Shown here one piece after another: positions 16,648 to 25,337 of a stretch of DNA of 56,544 bases. How positions within the stretch are numbered: the first letter of the stretch is position 1; each line of letters starts with the position of its first letter. The stretch lies in assembly GCA_003165275.1 (NCBI GenBank), contig PLSW01000328.1, positions 1 through 56,544 on the forward strand, written 5' to 3'. The notes under the pieces were generated by a model. The model was not told where the DNA came from. It did not search any database and was given only the letters and a program-made list of their open reading frames with translations. The translations under genes and the position numbers were made by a program. This stretch comes from Caulobacteraceae bacterium (GTDB lineage Bacteria; Pseudomonadota; Alphaproteobacteria; Caulobacterales; Caulobacteraceae).

Positions 16648-17379
16648 ATGGCTGACTTCGTATCGCGCCGCAGGCTTGGCCGGGTTCTCTTGGCGGCGTC
16701 GCTGTGGATGGGGGCCTCTGCGGGGACCCCGGCTTGGGCGGCGACGGGCCTGGAAGGCGTGTGGCGGATGGCCCAGCCGAGCCAGAGCTTGCAGCCGGTG
16801 AACGGGCCGATCCCGTTCACGGACGAGGGGCGCAAGCAGTACGAGCAGAACAAGCAGCTGCAGTCAAAACACCAGTTTGATGACTACGACATCACGCTTT
16901 CGCGCTGTTCCACCCCCGGCACGCCGCGCCTCATGTTGACGCCCGGCCGCTTCAGGATCTGGCAGCGCTTTGGCGTTTACACCTTCGATTTCGAGTGGAA
17001 CCGGGCGCTACGCCAGATCAATGCGAGCACGCTCCCGACCCGGCCCGACCCCATGGGACAGAAACTTGTCCCGAAAATGACTGGGGAATCCAAGGGCCAT
17101 TGGGAAGGCGACACCCTAGTTGCTGTGACCAGCAATCTCTCCGAGCGTACGCTGCTCGATGATCTAGTCCCCCACACCGGCGACCTGAAGGTGACTGAGC
17201 ATATCCGGCTGCTCGATCACGATACGCTTGAAGACCGTATCACCATCGAAGACCGCGCCTATTTCACGCGGCCCTGGGATGCGGTGATCACCTACAAGCG
17301 TCAACCCGACGTGCTGTTCGCAGAAGATGTCTGCTTGGACCGGCACGACGCTAAACAGCCGGCCTTTTCGAAGCCGTAA
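16648..17379 (+). CDS. Secreted family A protein (A1), HWxG[DNR]TL motif
   Basis: A 243-aa exported protein; the signal peptide ends GTPAWAA. Features shared by all A proteins here are an N-terminal L(E)GVW strand, RCSTPGTPRLML, GVYTFDFEWNR, GHWEGDTLVAVT, TRPWDAVITYKR, and a second Cys in EDVCLD near the C-terminus. Two conserved Cys in an exported protein suggest a disulfide. No function is known to me. I start at 16648, which has AAGGGA upstream; a GTG at 16633 would add five residues. It is followed 32 bp later by B1. It is a close paralogue (about three quarters identical) of A4 at 38024-38755, in inverted orientation. Confidence 0.85.
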   Translation: MADFVSRRRLGRVLLAASLWMGASAGTPAWAATGLEGVWRMAQPSQSLQPVNGPIPFTDEGRKQYEQNKQLQSKHQFDDYDITLSRCSTPGTPRLMLTPGRFRIWQRFGVYTFDFEWNRALRQINASTLPTRPDPMGQKLVPKMTGESKGHWEGDTLVAVTSNLSERTLLDDLVPHTGDLKVTEHIRLLDHDTLEDRITIEDRAYFTRPWDAVITYKRQPDVLFAEDVCLDRHDAKQPAFSKP

Positions 17380-17411
17380 CCAAAGCTTTCTTCATATTCG
17401 GGGTACATGCC

Positions 17412-18404
17412 ATGAGCGTACAACGCGCTTTCGAGCGAAGATTCAAAGCGGTTGCAATGGCGGGCGCCGCTGCCATGTGCATCGCGGCCACCGCTGCCGC
17501 GGCGGCGGACGCCCCCCCCCCGGCGCCCGGTTCCGGCTCACAGCCTGCGGGCCCTCCCGTTCCGCGCGGCCCGACCACAACTAGCGGCAAGGCGGGCCCA
17601 TCTGGGCCTCCGCTGATATTTCCTGACCCAGAGCCAAGCCCCGCCGAGAAAATGGTCGCGGCGCTGCCGCCGCCTTGGCAAGGGAGCATGCCGCCCCTGT
17701 CGCCGCTGCCGGCCAATTCGCCGATGCCGACGTCCGATCCGCATGACCTGCAAGGAACTTGGGTTCACGCCCAGCACCTCGAATTTCGCATACGGCAAGA
17801 CATGTACCGCAACCCGCCGCCCTACAATATGGTCGGCGCCAAACTATTGGCCGACCGTGTGATTTCGCAGAGCCAAGGCAAGCCCTTCACCAACGCCTCC
17901 GCCAAATGCCGCCCGCCCGGCCAGCAATGGCAGCTTGACCTGCACTTCCCGTTCCAAATCTTCCAGTCGAAGAAATGGATCGTTTTTGTGTTCGAAGAAT
18001 TTCACAATCGCTGGCAGATCCTGCTCGACCCGTCCGCCGATCCTGAGCCGGGCCAGAAGCGCTATATGGGCCGCTCGATCGGTCACTGGGTGGGCGACAC
18101 GCTCATCGTGGAGACCACCGATTTCCGCGATCCGCTCTGGCTTGATGTCGACGGCACGCCATTGTCGGCCGCCGGCAAACTGATCCATCGCATTCGCAAG
18201 GTCGATAACGGCGATCGCAACCCCTATATCGAGATCATCACGACCGTCGACGATCCAACCTATTATGAAAGACCGTGGTCTGTCGTTCGCAGCTTCGCTT
18301 GGCAACCGGAGTTGACCAATTTCTCCGAGTACAATTGCGAGGAGCAGGTGGGCGATCCGAGCGCGAGTCCCGACGCCGGCCTTATAACCGAACCGAAGAA
18401 CTAA
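17412..18404 (+). CDS. Secreted family B protein (B1)
   Basis: A 330-aa exported protein with a signal peptide (AAAAADA) and a Pro-rich linker, then the B-family core: DLQGTWVH, NASAKCRPPG, FPFQIFQSKKWIVFVFEEFH, YMGRSIGHWVGDTLIVET, ERPWSVVRSFAWQPE and SEYNCEEQVGDP. A and B share the order W-strand, Cys-PG, HWxGDTL, RPW, C-terminal Cys, so they are related families. B1 forms a pair with A1. Its closest relative here is B4 (37023-37994), which forms a pair with A4 on the other strand. Function unknown; periplasmic or outer-surface location inferred from the signal peptide. Confidence 0.85.
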   Translation: MSVQRAFERRFKAVAMAGAAAMCIAATAAAAADAPPPAPGSGSQPAGPPVPRGPTTTSGKAGPSGPPLIFPDPEPSPAEKMVAALPPPWQGSMPPLSPLPANSPMPTSDPHDLQGTWVHAQHLEFRIRQDMYRNPPPYNMVGAKLLADRVISQSQGKPFTNASAKCRPPGQQWQLDLHFPFQIFQSKKWIVFVFEEFHNRWQILLDPSADPEPGQKRYMGRSIGHWVGDTLIVETTDFRDPLWLDVDGTPLSAAGKLIHRIRKVDNGDRNPYIEIITTVDDPTYYERPWSVVRSFAWQPELTNFSEYNCEEQVGDPSASPDAGLITEPKN

Positions 18405-18436
18405 CCGGGTGATTGCTCTGGAAATTTAATTCCGGC

Positions 18437-18512
18437 TCCGCGCCATTGAATTGGCGCGGACTCGCGAAAGGATGTTTGGTCAGGTTGGCGGCTACGCCTG
18501 CGTAGCCTCCGC
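18437..18512. terminator. Pair of hairpins between convergent genes
   Basis: Two stems lie in the gap between the convergent B1 and SnoaL-like genes: TCCGCGCCA/TGGCGCGGA (18437-18460) and GGCTACGC/GCGTAGCC (18490-18507). Neither has a clear U-tract, so bidirectional termination is probable rather than certain. Confidence 0.4.
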
Positions 18513-18538
18513 CCAGAGACCATTATCAGCGTGGACGA

Positions 18539-19096
18539 TCATTTCTTTCCGATGACGACCTTGCGGACTTGGAACAGCCACTGCCCGTCTTTTTGTTTCA
18601 CGAGTATGTCCTCGTAGTGTCCCGGCTGGCTGAGCTTCGGCGTCCTGTCGCCAGTCGACGGCGCAAGCAGATCAAGCCAATAGCTATAATGGGTCGCGCG
18701 CGTAGGACTCTCGAAAACGTAATGATCCTCGCCGGTAAAATGCCACCGTTCGCCAGGCGGCGGCGGCGGGCCCTCCGGCGGCGGGCCGACGCCCATAATG
18801 CCCAGTGCGGCGATTTTTTCTCGGCCCTGGAGTCGCGTCTCCACACCGCTTTCAGTCTCTCCGACGAGCGCGCCGTCCTCGACAAAGGCTGAGGCCATGA
18901 TCTTGTTGTCATGCCGGTCGAGGCCGTAATGATACTTATAAAGTGTCTCCTGAATCGCCATCAAGTCCTTGGCGGTCGGCGTATAGGTCTTCGCCTCGGC
19001 CGCGCCGGCCAAAGAAGCGACGACGCCTGCGATCGACAAAAAAGCAGCGGCAGCCGCTGGCGCCCGGGCAATTTTCCTTAGAACTTGCTGATTCAT
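18539..19096 (-). CDS. Secreted SnoaL/NTF2-like protein
   Basis: A 185-aa exported protein: signal peptide ending AGAAEA, then an NTF2/SnoaL-like domain starting with helix AKDLMAIQETLYKYHYGLDR and strand ASAFVEDGALVGE, ending DGQWLFQVRKVVIGKK. The family includes cyclases, isomerases and non-enzymatic binders, so no reaction can be assigned. I start at the ATG at 19096 (GGTGG upstream); the frame runs on to 19444 but that extension lacks coding character. Its neighbours are another SnoaL-like gene and the TonB receptor, all leftward. Confidence 0.8.
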   Translation of the reverse strand: MNQQVLRKIARAPAAAAAFLSIAGVVASLAGAAEAKTYTPTAKDLMAIQETLYKYHYGLDRHDNKIMASAFVEDGALVGETESGVETRLQGREKIAALGIMGVGPPPEGPPPPPGERWHFTGEDHYVFESPTRATHYSYWLDLLAPSTGDRTPKLSQPGHYEDILVKQKDGQWLFQVRKVVIGKK

Positions 19097-19251
19097 AAAC
19101 CCACCAGGCTTTGCGATCTGTTGACGAGGAAGCAGTACAAAAAGCCCTTCACGCCTCGCCGTCTTAGGTGAGGCCAGAACCGAAGGAGGGGCGGCGTCAT
19201 TCCGAAATATCGGGCGCCGTGGAGCAAAATCCGCACCGCGCGGCGCGCGCT

Positions 19252-19830
19252 TTAGGGTTTCAGATCCTTCATCGGAGCGGTCAGATAGGCGGGCGGCGGA
19301 TTGGCGATCCGGCCGTCGTCCCAGTGTTCGTAGAGCTTGCCATCCTTGACACGGAACATCTCGAACGCGAACGCTGTATATGTCTTTCCCGCGTGCTGCG
19401 GATCCGGTGCTTCCAACTCGCGCAACACCATGACCATGTCGCATTCGGCGACCATGATGGTCGGTTTGCCCAATAAGGTGGGAGGCGGACCGTTGAAGCC
19501 CAGCTTGGCCATCGCGCCGAGCAGCTTCGCCATGGCGTCCCGGCCGTGAAGGTGATTGATCTCCTCGAACCTCAGGGCGTCCGGATTATGCTGGATATAA
19601 TCGGGATGCATCATTTGGTAGTAGTCTTGCGGCCTAGTCAGGTTGGCCAGCATGAGCTTCTTGTTGGCCGCCTCTTGCGCCCGCGAACAGCCCTCCCGGT
19701 TGGGCCCAGCGAGGGTGTCCGCTTGCGCCGGCTGGGCGAGACCGGCTCCGTGGGTCGACAAGACCGCGGCGCCCAATCCCACCGCGGCCAAAAAACCGAC
19801 CGCCCCCCCCATCACAAACTTGCTGATCAT
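19252..19830 (-). CDS. Secreted SnoaL-like protein, paralogue of 35770-36342
   Basis: A 192-aa exported protein. After the signal (GLAQPAQA) it has SRAQEAANKKLML, MHPDYIQHNP, INHLHGRDAM, and the C-terminal KLYEHWDDGRIANPP typical of SnoaL-like polyketide-cyclase folds. The His of YIQH and of YEHWD are the usual SnoaL positions. It is close to the protein at 35770-36342, with the same final AYLTAPxKDLK. ATG 19830 has GGAAA upstream; a TTG four codons earlier is possible. It lies 54 bp downstream of the TonB receptor and is probably in its operon. Confidence 0.82.
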   Translation of the reverse strand: MISKFVMGGAVGFLAAVGLGAAVLSTHGAGLAQPAQADTLAGPNREGCSRAQEAANKKLMLANLTRPQDYYQMMHPDYIQHNPDALRFEEINHLHGRDAMAKLLGAMAKLGFNGPPPTLLGKPTIMVAECDMVMVLRELEAPDPQHAGKTYTAFAFEMFRVKDGKLYEHWDDGRIANPPPAYLTAPMKDLKP

Positions 19831-19883
19831 ATTCGTTTCCAATCGATCTTGAGTCAGTGACGGAGGAAGCGGCCTAAACCAGA

Positions 19884-22136
19884 TCAGTAGCGGGCGGACA
19901 GAACCACGCCATAGGTCCGCGGATCGGAAGGCGTGGATAGCAGGGTGTCTGACGAACCAAACTGTCCTGACTCGATGAACGCCGTGGTCTTGTAAATATT
20001 GTTACCCACATTGCGGACATAGCCGGTGACCGAGAACCGCCGACTGGCGGACTGCCAGGTCGCGCTGAGATCGCCGACCCATTCCCCACCGACCTGGACG
20101 TACGGCGCGTATGACTCGCCATTCACGTGCAGAGCGGAGGTCGAAATGTTGTCCAAAGTCAGGTTAGACAGAGCATGGGCCGACATGTAGCGGGTGTCGC
20201 CATGCAGCGTCAGGGTCGAGTCAGCCGGCAGCCGGAAGATGTGGTCATAGCCAAAATCAGCGGTGAAGGGGGTGACGTTGGGGATCTGGTTGCTCGTGAA
20301 GTAGTTGCTGAAGGGAACGAGCGAGGCGCCCCCCGTATCCACCAGTCGGTTCCTGTTGGTGAACCGGGCGTTGGTGTAGGCGAGGTTGGCCGAAGCGCGA
20401 TCGTCCGGCGTGAACTGGAAGATCGTCTCGAGCTCTCCGCCAAACGTCTGCGCTGGCGCCGCCAAGGTCGTGAACGTCAATGCAGCATTGGGCGGCGCAA
20501 TATTGACGTCGGCGTCTTGGTACCCGCCGTAGCTGTTGAAGTATAACGTGCCGTTGACCTGCAGGCGCCGGTCCAGGAAGCGGTTCTTGGAGCCGATTTC
20601 ATAGGCTGTGAGCGTCTCGGCGTTCAGCTTGAGCGGAATGGGATTGCCGGTCGAGCCCGTGGTGACGCTGATGTCTCCGGGCGTAAATCCGGTCGAAATC
20701 GACGCATAGACCAGGTTTTGCGGCGTAAGATCGTGCTCCAACCGCACCTTGTAGGTGAAGTTGTCGAAAGCCCGCGTGCCGGCTTTCCCATTCAACGGCG
20801 CCCCCGCGACGCCCAGAGCCGAGTAGTCCTCGTTGACGGAAACCTTGGTGTGGTCGTACCGCACGCCGCTGTTCAGCCGCCACGTATCGGAGAGGGGGTA
20901 GGTGCCCTCGGCGAACGTGCCGATCGCTTCGGTGGTCTTATCATGCACCAGGGCGTCGACAGGGTTCGCGTTCAGAGCAACCGAATGCACTATAAGATGG
21001 GACGCCAGGCTGTTCTTGTAATAGAGCACGCCCGTCTGCCAAACCAGCTTTGAGCCGGGGTCCGACGCCAGACGCAGTTCCTGGGTGTTGAAGCTGTCCC
21101 TCGGGACCAGGATGGTCGTGTCGACCTCGCCGATCGCGGTGTTCGAAAAAGTCTTGGCGTTCGATTGCCATGTGCGATAGGCCGGCTCATAGGTCAGTTT
21201 TGCAAAACCCAGGTCCCAGTTAAAGACGCCCCAGTATTGCCTGAAATTATTGGCGCCGGTTCCGAGCCCAGTCGGCAAGTAGATAAATTTATTCGGGTTC
21301 TTGCCCGCCAGATCCACATCGGGCGTGATGCCGCCGTTGCCGGTGTTATTGTTCTGCAGAGCAACGCCGACGAGGAGCGAAATATCCTTGGTGGGCTGAT
21401 ACAGCAGCTTAACCTTGCCGTCGTCGGAAGTGCCAGACCCGTCGCCCTTGGCCGACAAATAGCCATCACGCACATAACGGTTGCCCGAAATGCGGATCGC
21501 CAAGGTGTCGTTGATGAGCGGCGCGTTCACGGCGCCCGTGTAATGCTGCAGGCCATAGTTGCCGAACTCGACGGCTGCGTTGCCGCCTAGGTGGGTCAAG
21601 CTGGGATCGGCGGTGTGGATGGCGACGAGACCCGAGGTCGCGCTGCGCCCATAGAGCGTGCCTTGCGGGCCGCGCAGAACTTCGACCCGGTCGATGTCAT
21701 AGCCACCGCCCACGCCTTCATACACGCCATCGACATAGACGGCGGCCGCGGCGGACACGGAGGTGACGTTGCCGACCGCCCCGAGGTTGGAGGGGATCCC
21801 GCGGATGGTCAGACCGGGAGCGGATGTATCGGTGCCGCTGCCGCCCGGCGTGGGCGAATTCGCCCCCGCGCCGGTGATGCCGGGAACATCCTCAAGGATC
21901 TGCCCGAGCGTGAATCTGCCCTGATCCTGCAGTTCCGCGCCGGTCCGCACGCTGACCGAGGTGGCGGTCTTCTGCACGTTGCTCGTGCGGTGCTCCGCGG
22001 TAATCACGACCTCTTGCAGCACGGTGGTTCCGGCCTGCGGCTGGCTGGGCGCAGTCTGCGCGTGGGCCTGGCCTGCAGGCAGCTGCGTGGCCGCTAGACA
22101 AGCGACGGCGCACATCTTTATCTCTGGAAACTTCAT
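19884..22136 (-). CDS. TonB-dependent outer-membrane receptor
   Basis: A 750-aa receptor. The signal peptide ends QAHAQ. The plug domain begins VLQEVVITAEHRTSNVQKTA, the pattern common in sphingomonad and caulobacter receptors, and includes VEVLRGPQGTLYGRSATSG. The barrel ends RTYGVVLSARY with a terminal aromatic residue. GAGGGGGG lies just upstream of the ATG. It imports an unknown substrate, plausibly the aromatic or its precursor used by this island. The 218 bp upstream (22137-22354) should hold its promoter; I saw only a fragmentary resemblance to the shared 40-bp element there. Confidence 0.95.
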   Translation of the reverse strand: MKFPEIKMCAVACLAATQLPAGQAHAQTAPSQPQAGTTVLQEVVITAEHRTSNVQKTATSVSVRTGAELQDQGRFTLGQILEDVPGITGAGANSPTPGGSGTDTSAPGLTIRGIPSNLGAVGNVTSVSAAAAVYVDGVYEGVGGGYDIDRVEVLRGPQGTLYGRSATSGLVAIHTADPSLTHLGGNAAVEFGNYGLQHYTGAVNAPLINDTLAIRISGNRYVRDGYLSAKGDGSGTSDDGKVKLLYQPTKDISLLVGVALQNNNTGNGGITPDVDLAGKNPNKFIYLPTGLGTGANNFRQYWGVFNWDLGFAKLTYEPAYRTWQSNAKTFSNTAIGEVDTTILVPRDSFNTQELRLASDPGSKLVWQTGVLYYKNSLASHLIVHSVALNANPVDALVHDKTTEAIGTFAEGTYPLSDTWRLNSGVRYDHTKVSVNEDYSALGVAGAPLNGKAGTRAFDNFTYKVRLEHDLTPQNLVYASISTGFTPGDISVTTGSTGNPIPLKLNAETLTAYEIGSKNRFLDRRLQVNGTLYFNSYGGYQDADVNIAPPNAALTFTTLAAPAQTFGGELETIFQFTPDDRASANLAYTNARFTNRNRLVDTGGASLVPFSNYFTSNQIPNVTPFTADFGYDHIFRLPADSTLTLHGDTRYMSAHALSNLTLDNISTSALHVNGESYAPYVQVGGEWVGDLSATWQSASRRFSVTGYVRNVGNNIYKTTAFIESGQFGSSDTLLSTPSDPRTYGVVLSARY

Positions 22137-22354
22137 TTTACCCCCCTCATTTCGCCTGGTGATCCAGAACGCGTCTAGGTGAATTTTGTCGCTATCTACG
22201 AACGCTTATAACGCGTTACTTGCGATACAGCCCCGCTACACCGATCCGACATAGCATTGCTTGTATTGCCAGCAATCTAACTCATATATCCATTAGCTGT
22301 CTAGTAAAACCTGATCGATGCCCGATCCGAGCGCCGAACGGTCTTTGGCAAACC

Positions 22355-23233
22355 CTAATTCGTAGTCAAACCCTCCATCGCCCCCGTCGGATTTTCTTCG
22401 CACTGAAACTCCAATACCTGCAGCTCAGGATGCCAGGTCGATACGCTCGTTCGTGAGACAGGTTCCAGGTAGGTCTGCGGGTCGTCAACAGTCACCGTCA
22501 GCTCTAACTTTTGTCCGCCATCTAATTTTCGCAGCCTGCTCACCGCATGAGTAGTTGCGGTCGTATCTTGTGCTTCGCCGTTATACCCAACGGTATCTAC
22601 AACAAGTGTATCACCTTCCCAGTGACCGACCGAGTCGCCCCAATAGCTAGGCTTGGGATGCGCGGGATGCCCCCGGTCCATATGGATGACCCACCGCGTG
22701 CGCCCTTCTTCCTGGAGCAGGACGATTTCCTTGGGGCCCTCAATGACCTCCAGCGGGAATGTGTCGCCGCCCAGGCCGATGTCATTCATCGGTCGGCATC
22801 GCGCCGCATCCGAGGCCAACGGCGTTCCCTTGCGATTCATTTCCTGGGCATAGTCGCGATGCGCCAACGCCTTCTTCGTCAGCTTCGACGGATCAACCCC
22901 CTGGGGTCCGGGAAACGGATCTCGGGCGGCCAGATTGGCGAGAGAACCAAGGGATAGCTGCTGGAGCGACGCCGCCAACCAGACCCCTTCGATATCGCGC
23001 GGATCCGCCCGTGGCGGGGCCGCGCCGGCGGGCGGCGGCGGCAACGGCGCAAAAAGCGTGGGAGCGCTTACGAACCCTTGCGGTCCTTGGTCAACCGGAG
23101 GCGCCTGCGCTGATAGGGGAGCTGGCTTGCCGTCCGGCGGGTTGGGCGGCGACTGCGCCATTGCCGCTGTCCCGCACAGCAGCACCGCGCTGAACACATA
23201 AGATTCCAAATGCTTGAGCTTCATGGGCTTCAC
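22355..23233 (-). CDS. Secreted family B protein (B2), divergent
   Basis: A 292-aa exported protein (signal ends AAMAQ) with a Pro-rich linker. It keeps GVW, ARCRPM, YWGDSVGHWEGDTLVVDTVGY and the C-terminal LEFQCEEN, but the FPFxIFQ and RPW segments have changed (FPLEVIE, LEPVSRTSVSTW). It is thus the most divergent B protein here. It overlaps the A2 stop by 4 bp (ATGA), making it the last gene of the D1-A2-B2 module. Function unknown. Confidence 0.82.
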   Translation of the reverse strand: MKPMKLKHLESYVFSAVLLCGTAAMAQSPPNPPDGKPAPLSAQAPPVDQGPQGFVSAPTLFAPLPPPPAGAAPPRADPRDIEGVWLAASLQQLSLGSLANLAARDPFPGPQGVDPSKLTKKALAHRDYAQEMNRKGTPLASDAARCRPMNDIGLGGDTFPLEVIEGPKEIVLLQEEGRTRWVIHMDRGHPAHPKPSYWGDSVGHWEGDTLVVDTVGYNGEAQDTTATTHAVSRLRKLDGGQKLELTVTVDDPQTYLEPVSRTSVSTWHPELQVLEFQCEENPTGAMEGLTTN

Positions 23234-23955
23234 TCGCCAAGCTTTCGCGACCAGTCGACCGCCGGCTTGCCGGCGTCGATGCGATCAAGGCAAATATCGA
23301 GCGGTATCTCGTGACTGTCGGGCAGACGGTTGAACGTTAGCACCGTCTCCCAAGGGCGGGTGAACGTCTGCGGATCCTCAATTCTGATCCGGTCCTCCAG
23401 TCGCCGACCCCCGTTTGTCAGCCTTATATGCTCGGTCAAGGAGAGCGCCTCGCTATGCGGCAGACCCGCTGAATCCAGCATGGTATTGTCCGCGCGAAGC
23501 CCGTTGGTATGGATCACCAGCGTGTCGCCATCCCAATGTCCGGACGACTCGCCAAGCGACAATGGATACGGCGCCTCTTGCTTCTGGCCGCTCATATCCA
23601 CATGCCGATTCCAATAGTTCCACTGAAAAATGTAGGTAATACGCTTTGGCCGCTGAATGATCTCAAACGGATAGGGAAGATATAAAATCCGCGGCATCCC
23701 CGGTGAAACACACTTGGCCGTCGGGTCATAGGACAGGTCGTGAACCTTCCATTTCGCCATGCGCTCGCCGTAGAGCTTACGCGCCTCGTTGTTCAGAGGC
23801 GGCGCTTGGCCGTCCACGGTCTTGAGTTCGCGAACCTTGGCCGCTGCCTCCCACACGCCGCTGATGTCCGGTGCCGCCTGCGCACCGGACGCCAGCATTA
23901 GGGCCGCCCCAATCACCGCCACGCTCATCGCCCTGGAGTTCATGCTGTTGCTCAT
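23230..23955 (-). CDS. Secreted family A protein (A2)
   Basis: A 241-aa exported protein (signal ends ASGAQA). It has ISGVWEAA, AKCVSPGMPRILYLPYPF, ITYIFQWNYWNR, SGHWDGDTLVIHT, TRPWETVLTFNR and DICLDR. Both conserved Cys are present. It is coupled by ATGA overlaps to D1 upstream and B2 downstream, showing that D, A and B are made together. Confidence 0.84.
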   Translation of the reverse strand: MSNSMNSRAMSVAVIGAALMLASGAQAAPDISGVWEAAAKVRELKTVDGQAPPLNNEARKLYGERMAKWKVHDLSYDPTAKCVSPGMPRILYLPYPFEIIQRPKRITYIFQWNYWNRHVDMSGQKQEAPYPLSLGESSGHWDGDTLVIHTNGLRADNTMLDSAGLPHSEALSLTEHIRLTNGGRRLEDRIRIEDPQTFTRPWETVLTFNRLPDSHEIPLDICLDRIDAGKPAVDWSRKLGE

Positions 23956-24380
23956 TGCGGCGGCGGGGGGCCGCCCGCAATATCGTTTCCGGGTCCGTAC
24001 AATGTACGTCCATCCGGCAGAGTGACCGTCATCAGCGTCCCGCCCTCGCCGCCCGCCTGGCTGTTGACGTTGCGCATCGGGTGAATTTTAGCGGTGACCT
24101 TATCGCCAGGTTTGAGGTCGGTTTGTTTCCAGCCGTGACGCACATTGATGTTAGGGGTGCCGCACTCGATGGACCATTCCACGCTCTTGCCCGCCGCGTC
24201 TCGCACCACCAGATGGATGAACATGTGCGGGTTGGTCCATTGGAACTCCTTTACAGTCCCCTCCAACACGGCCGATCGACTGTAATCGTACGCCGCGGTC
24301 GAGTGATGCGCCCAGACCGGCGTCGCTATCGCTACTAAGGCGCCGATAGCCCATGCTTGCTTTTTGCTGATTTTCTTCAT
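23952..24380 (-). CDS. DUF6152 secreted protein (D1) with HHS mature N-terminus
   Basis: A 142-aa exported protein. The signal peptide ends PVWA, so cleavage leaves His-His-Ser as the mature N-terminus. The DUF6152 pattern follows: HHSTAAYD, GTVKEFQWTNPH, GDKV, LPDGRTL, with a Pro-rich tail. GAGGAG lies upstream of ATG 24380; the frame continues to 24593 but that part is not coding-like. A free N-terminal His followed by a second His inside a PH motif could bind copper, as in histidine-brace proteins; that is an inference. It overlaps A2 by ATGA. Confidence 0.86.
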   Translation of the reverse strand: MKKISKKQAWAIGALVAIATPVWAHHSTAAYDYSRSAVLEGTVKEFQWTNPHMFIHLVVRDAAGKSVEWSIECGTPNINVRHGWKQTDLKPGDKVTAKIHPMRNVNSQAGGEGGTLMTVTLPDGRTLYGPGNDIAGGPPPPQ

Positions 24381-24597
24381 GGGCTCCTCAAGCCGAAAGT
24401 ATATTTGCCGTGTCCAGCCGAGCGTTTGGCGTGCACGGCGCTCCATTCCTTCAAATATTCCACTATCGAATCGCATGACCCTGATCCTCGAACCCTTCTC
24501 GTGAGCGATCACGCCGGTGATGCCGGACGCGCGCGATCGCCTCCTCAAGATCGCTTGGCTCCTCCGCGAGAAGTCGCCGCACGCCGCCGCCATCCGC

Positions 24598-25323
24598 TCA
24601 ACGAGGAAGCGGCAGACCCGTCTTTATTCGATCCAGGCAAATATCCTCTTTGAACGGAAACAGATCATCGGAAGCGCGCGTATAGACCAGCACCGCCGTC
24701 CAAGGCCGCGTAAACATCTGTGGATCTGTGATCTTAATTCGATCTTCCAGTGTATTTTTGCCGCGTAGACGCAATGTCTCTGTAAGAGCCAGGTCCTCAC
24801 TACTCGGGATCAGATTGTCGAGCAGCTTCTGCGGCAGGAAGTTGGTGGACTCCACAACCAGTGTGTCACCGTTCCAATGACCAGCACCTGCGCCCATTAT
24901 TGTCGGCGTGTCCGAATCCTGTCCGACGGATGACTGCAGATCAATCTGCCGCATGAGATGGTTCCACTGGAACAAAATAGAAACCATTCGTGTGTCTTGA
25001 AAAACTTTCATGGCCGTGGGCGTTAGCATCACCCGCGGCAGCCCTGGCGAAGAGCACCGGGTTTCGGTCAAATCGAAGCTGAAGTCGCCCGAGGCGGCCG
25101 CCTTGCGGTTCTCCTCATAGAGACGCCGCCCCTCCGCGGTGAACGGGATGGCTTGGCCATCCGCAGGTTTCAAAGCCACTTGTGGCGAGGCCAGTCGCCA
25201 CACGCCCGCGAGGTCGGCGGCGGCGGCGGAGCCGCTCGCGAACATCGCGCCGGCCAACATGATCGCCGCCCATGCGTGAACCAGGCCGCGGCCGGTAGGG
25301 ATCAATGACTTGATGGCGATCAT
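24598..25323 (-). CDS. Secreted family A protein (A3)
   Basis: A 241-aa exported protein (signal ends SGSAAA). It has LAGVWRLA, TRCSSPGLPRVMLTP, VSILFQWNHLMRQIDL, AGHWNGDTLVVES, TRPWTAVLVYTR and EDICLDR. It lies 14 bp after B3, so it should be the third gene of the D2-B3-A3 unit. A 217-bp gap follows before D1; I see no gene in that gap, and a secondary promoter there is possible. Confidence 0.84.
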   Translation of the reverse strand: MIAIKSLIPTGRGLVHAWAAIMLAGAMFASGSAAAADLAGVWRLASPQVALKPADGQAIPFTAEGRRLYEENRKAAASGDFSFDLTETRCSSPGLPRVMLTPTAMKVFQDTRMVSILFQWNHLMRQIDLQSSVGQDSDTPTIMGAGAGHWNGDTLVVESTNFLPQKLLDNLIPSSEDLALTETLRLRGKNTLEDRIKITDPQMFTRPWTAVLVYTRASDDLFPFKEDICLDRIKTGLPLPR

Positions 25324-25337
25324 GAAATCATTGCCCG

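Noticed and set aside
22170-22200. A possible further copy of the 40-bp element ahead of the TonB receptor (ATTTTGTCGCTATC)
   Set aside because: Only one half-site is recognisable, with an extra base, and no partner lies 21 bp away.
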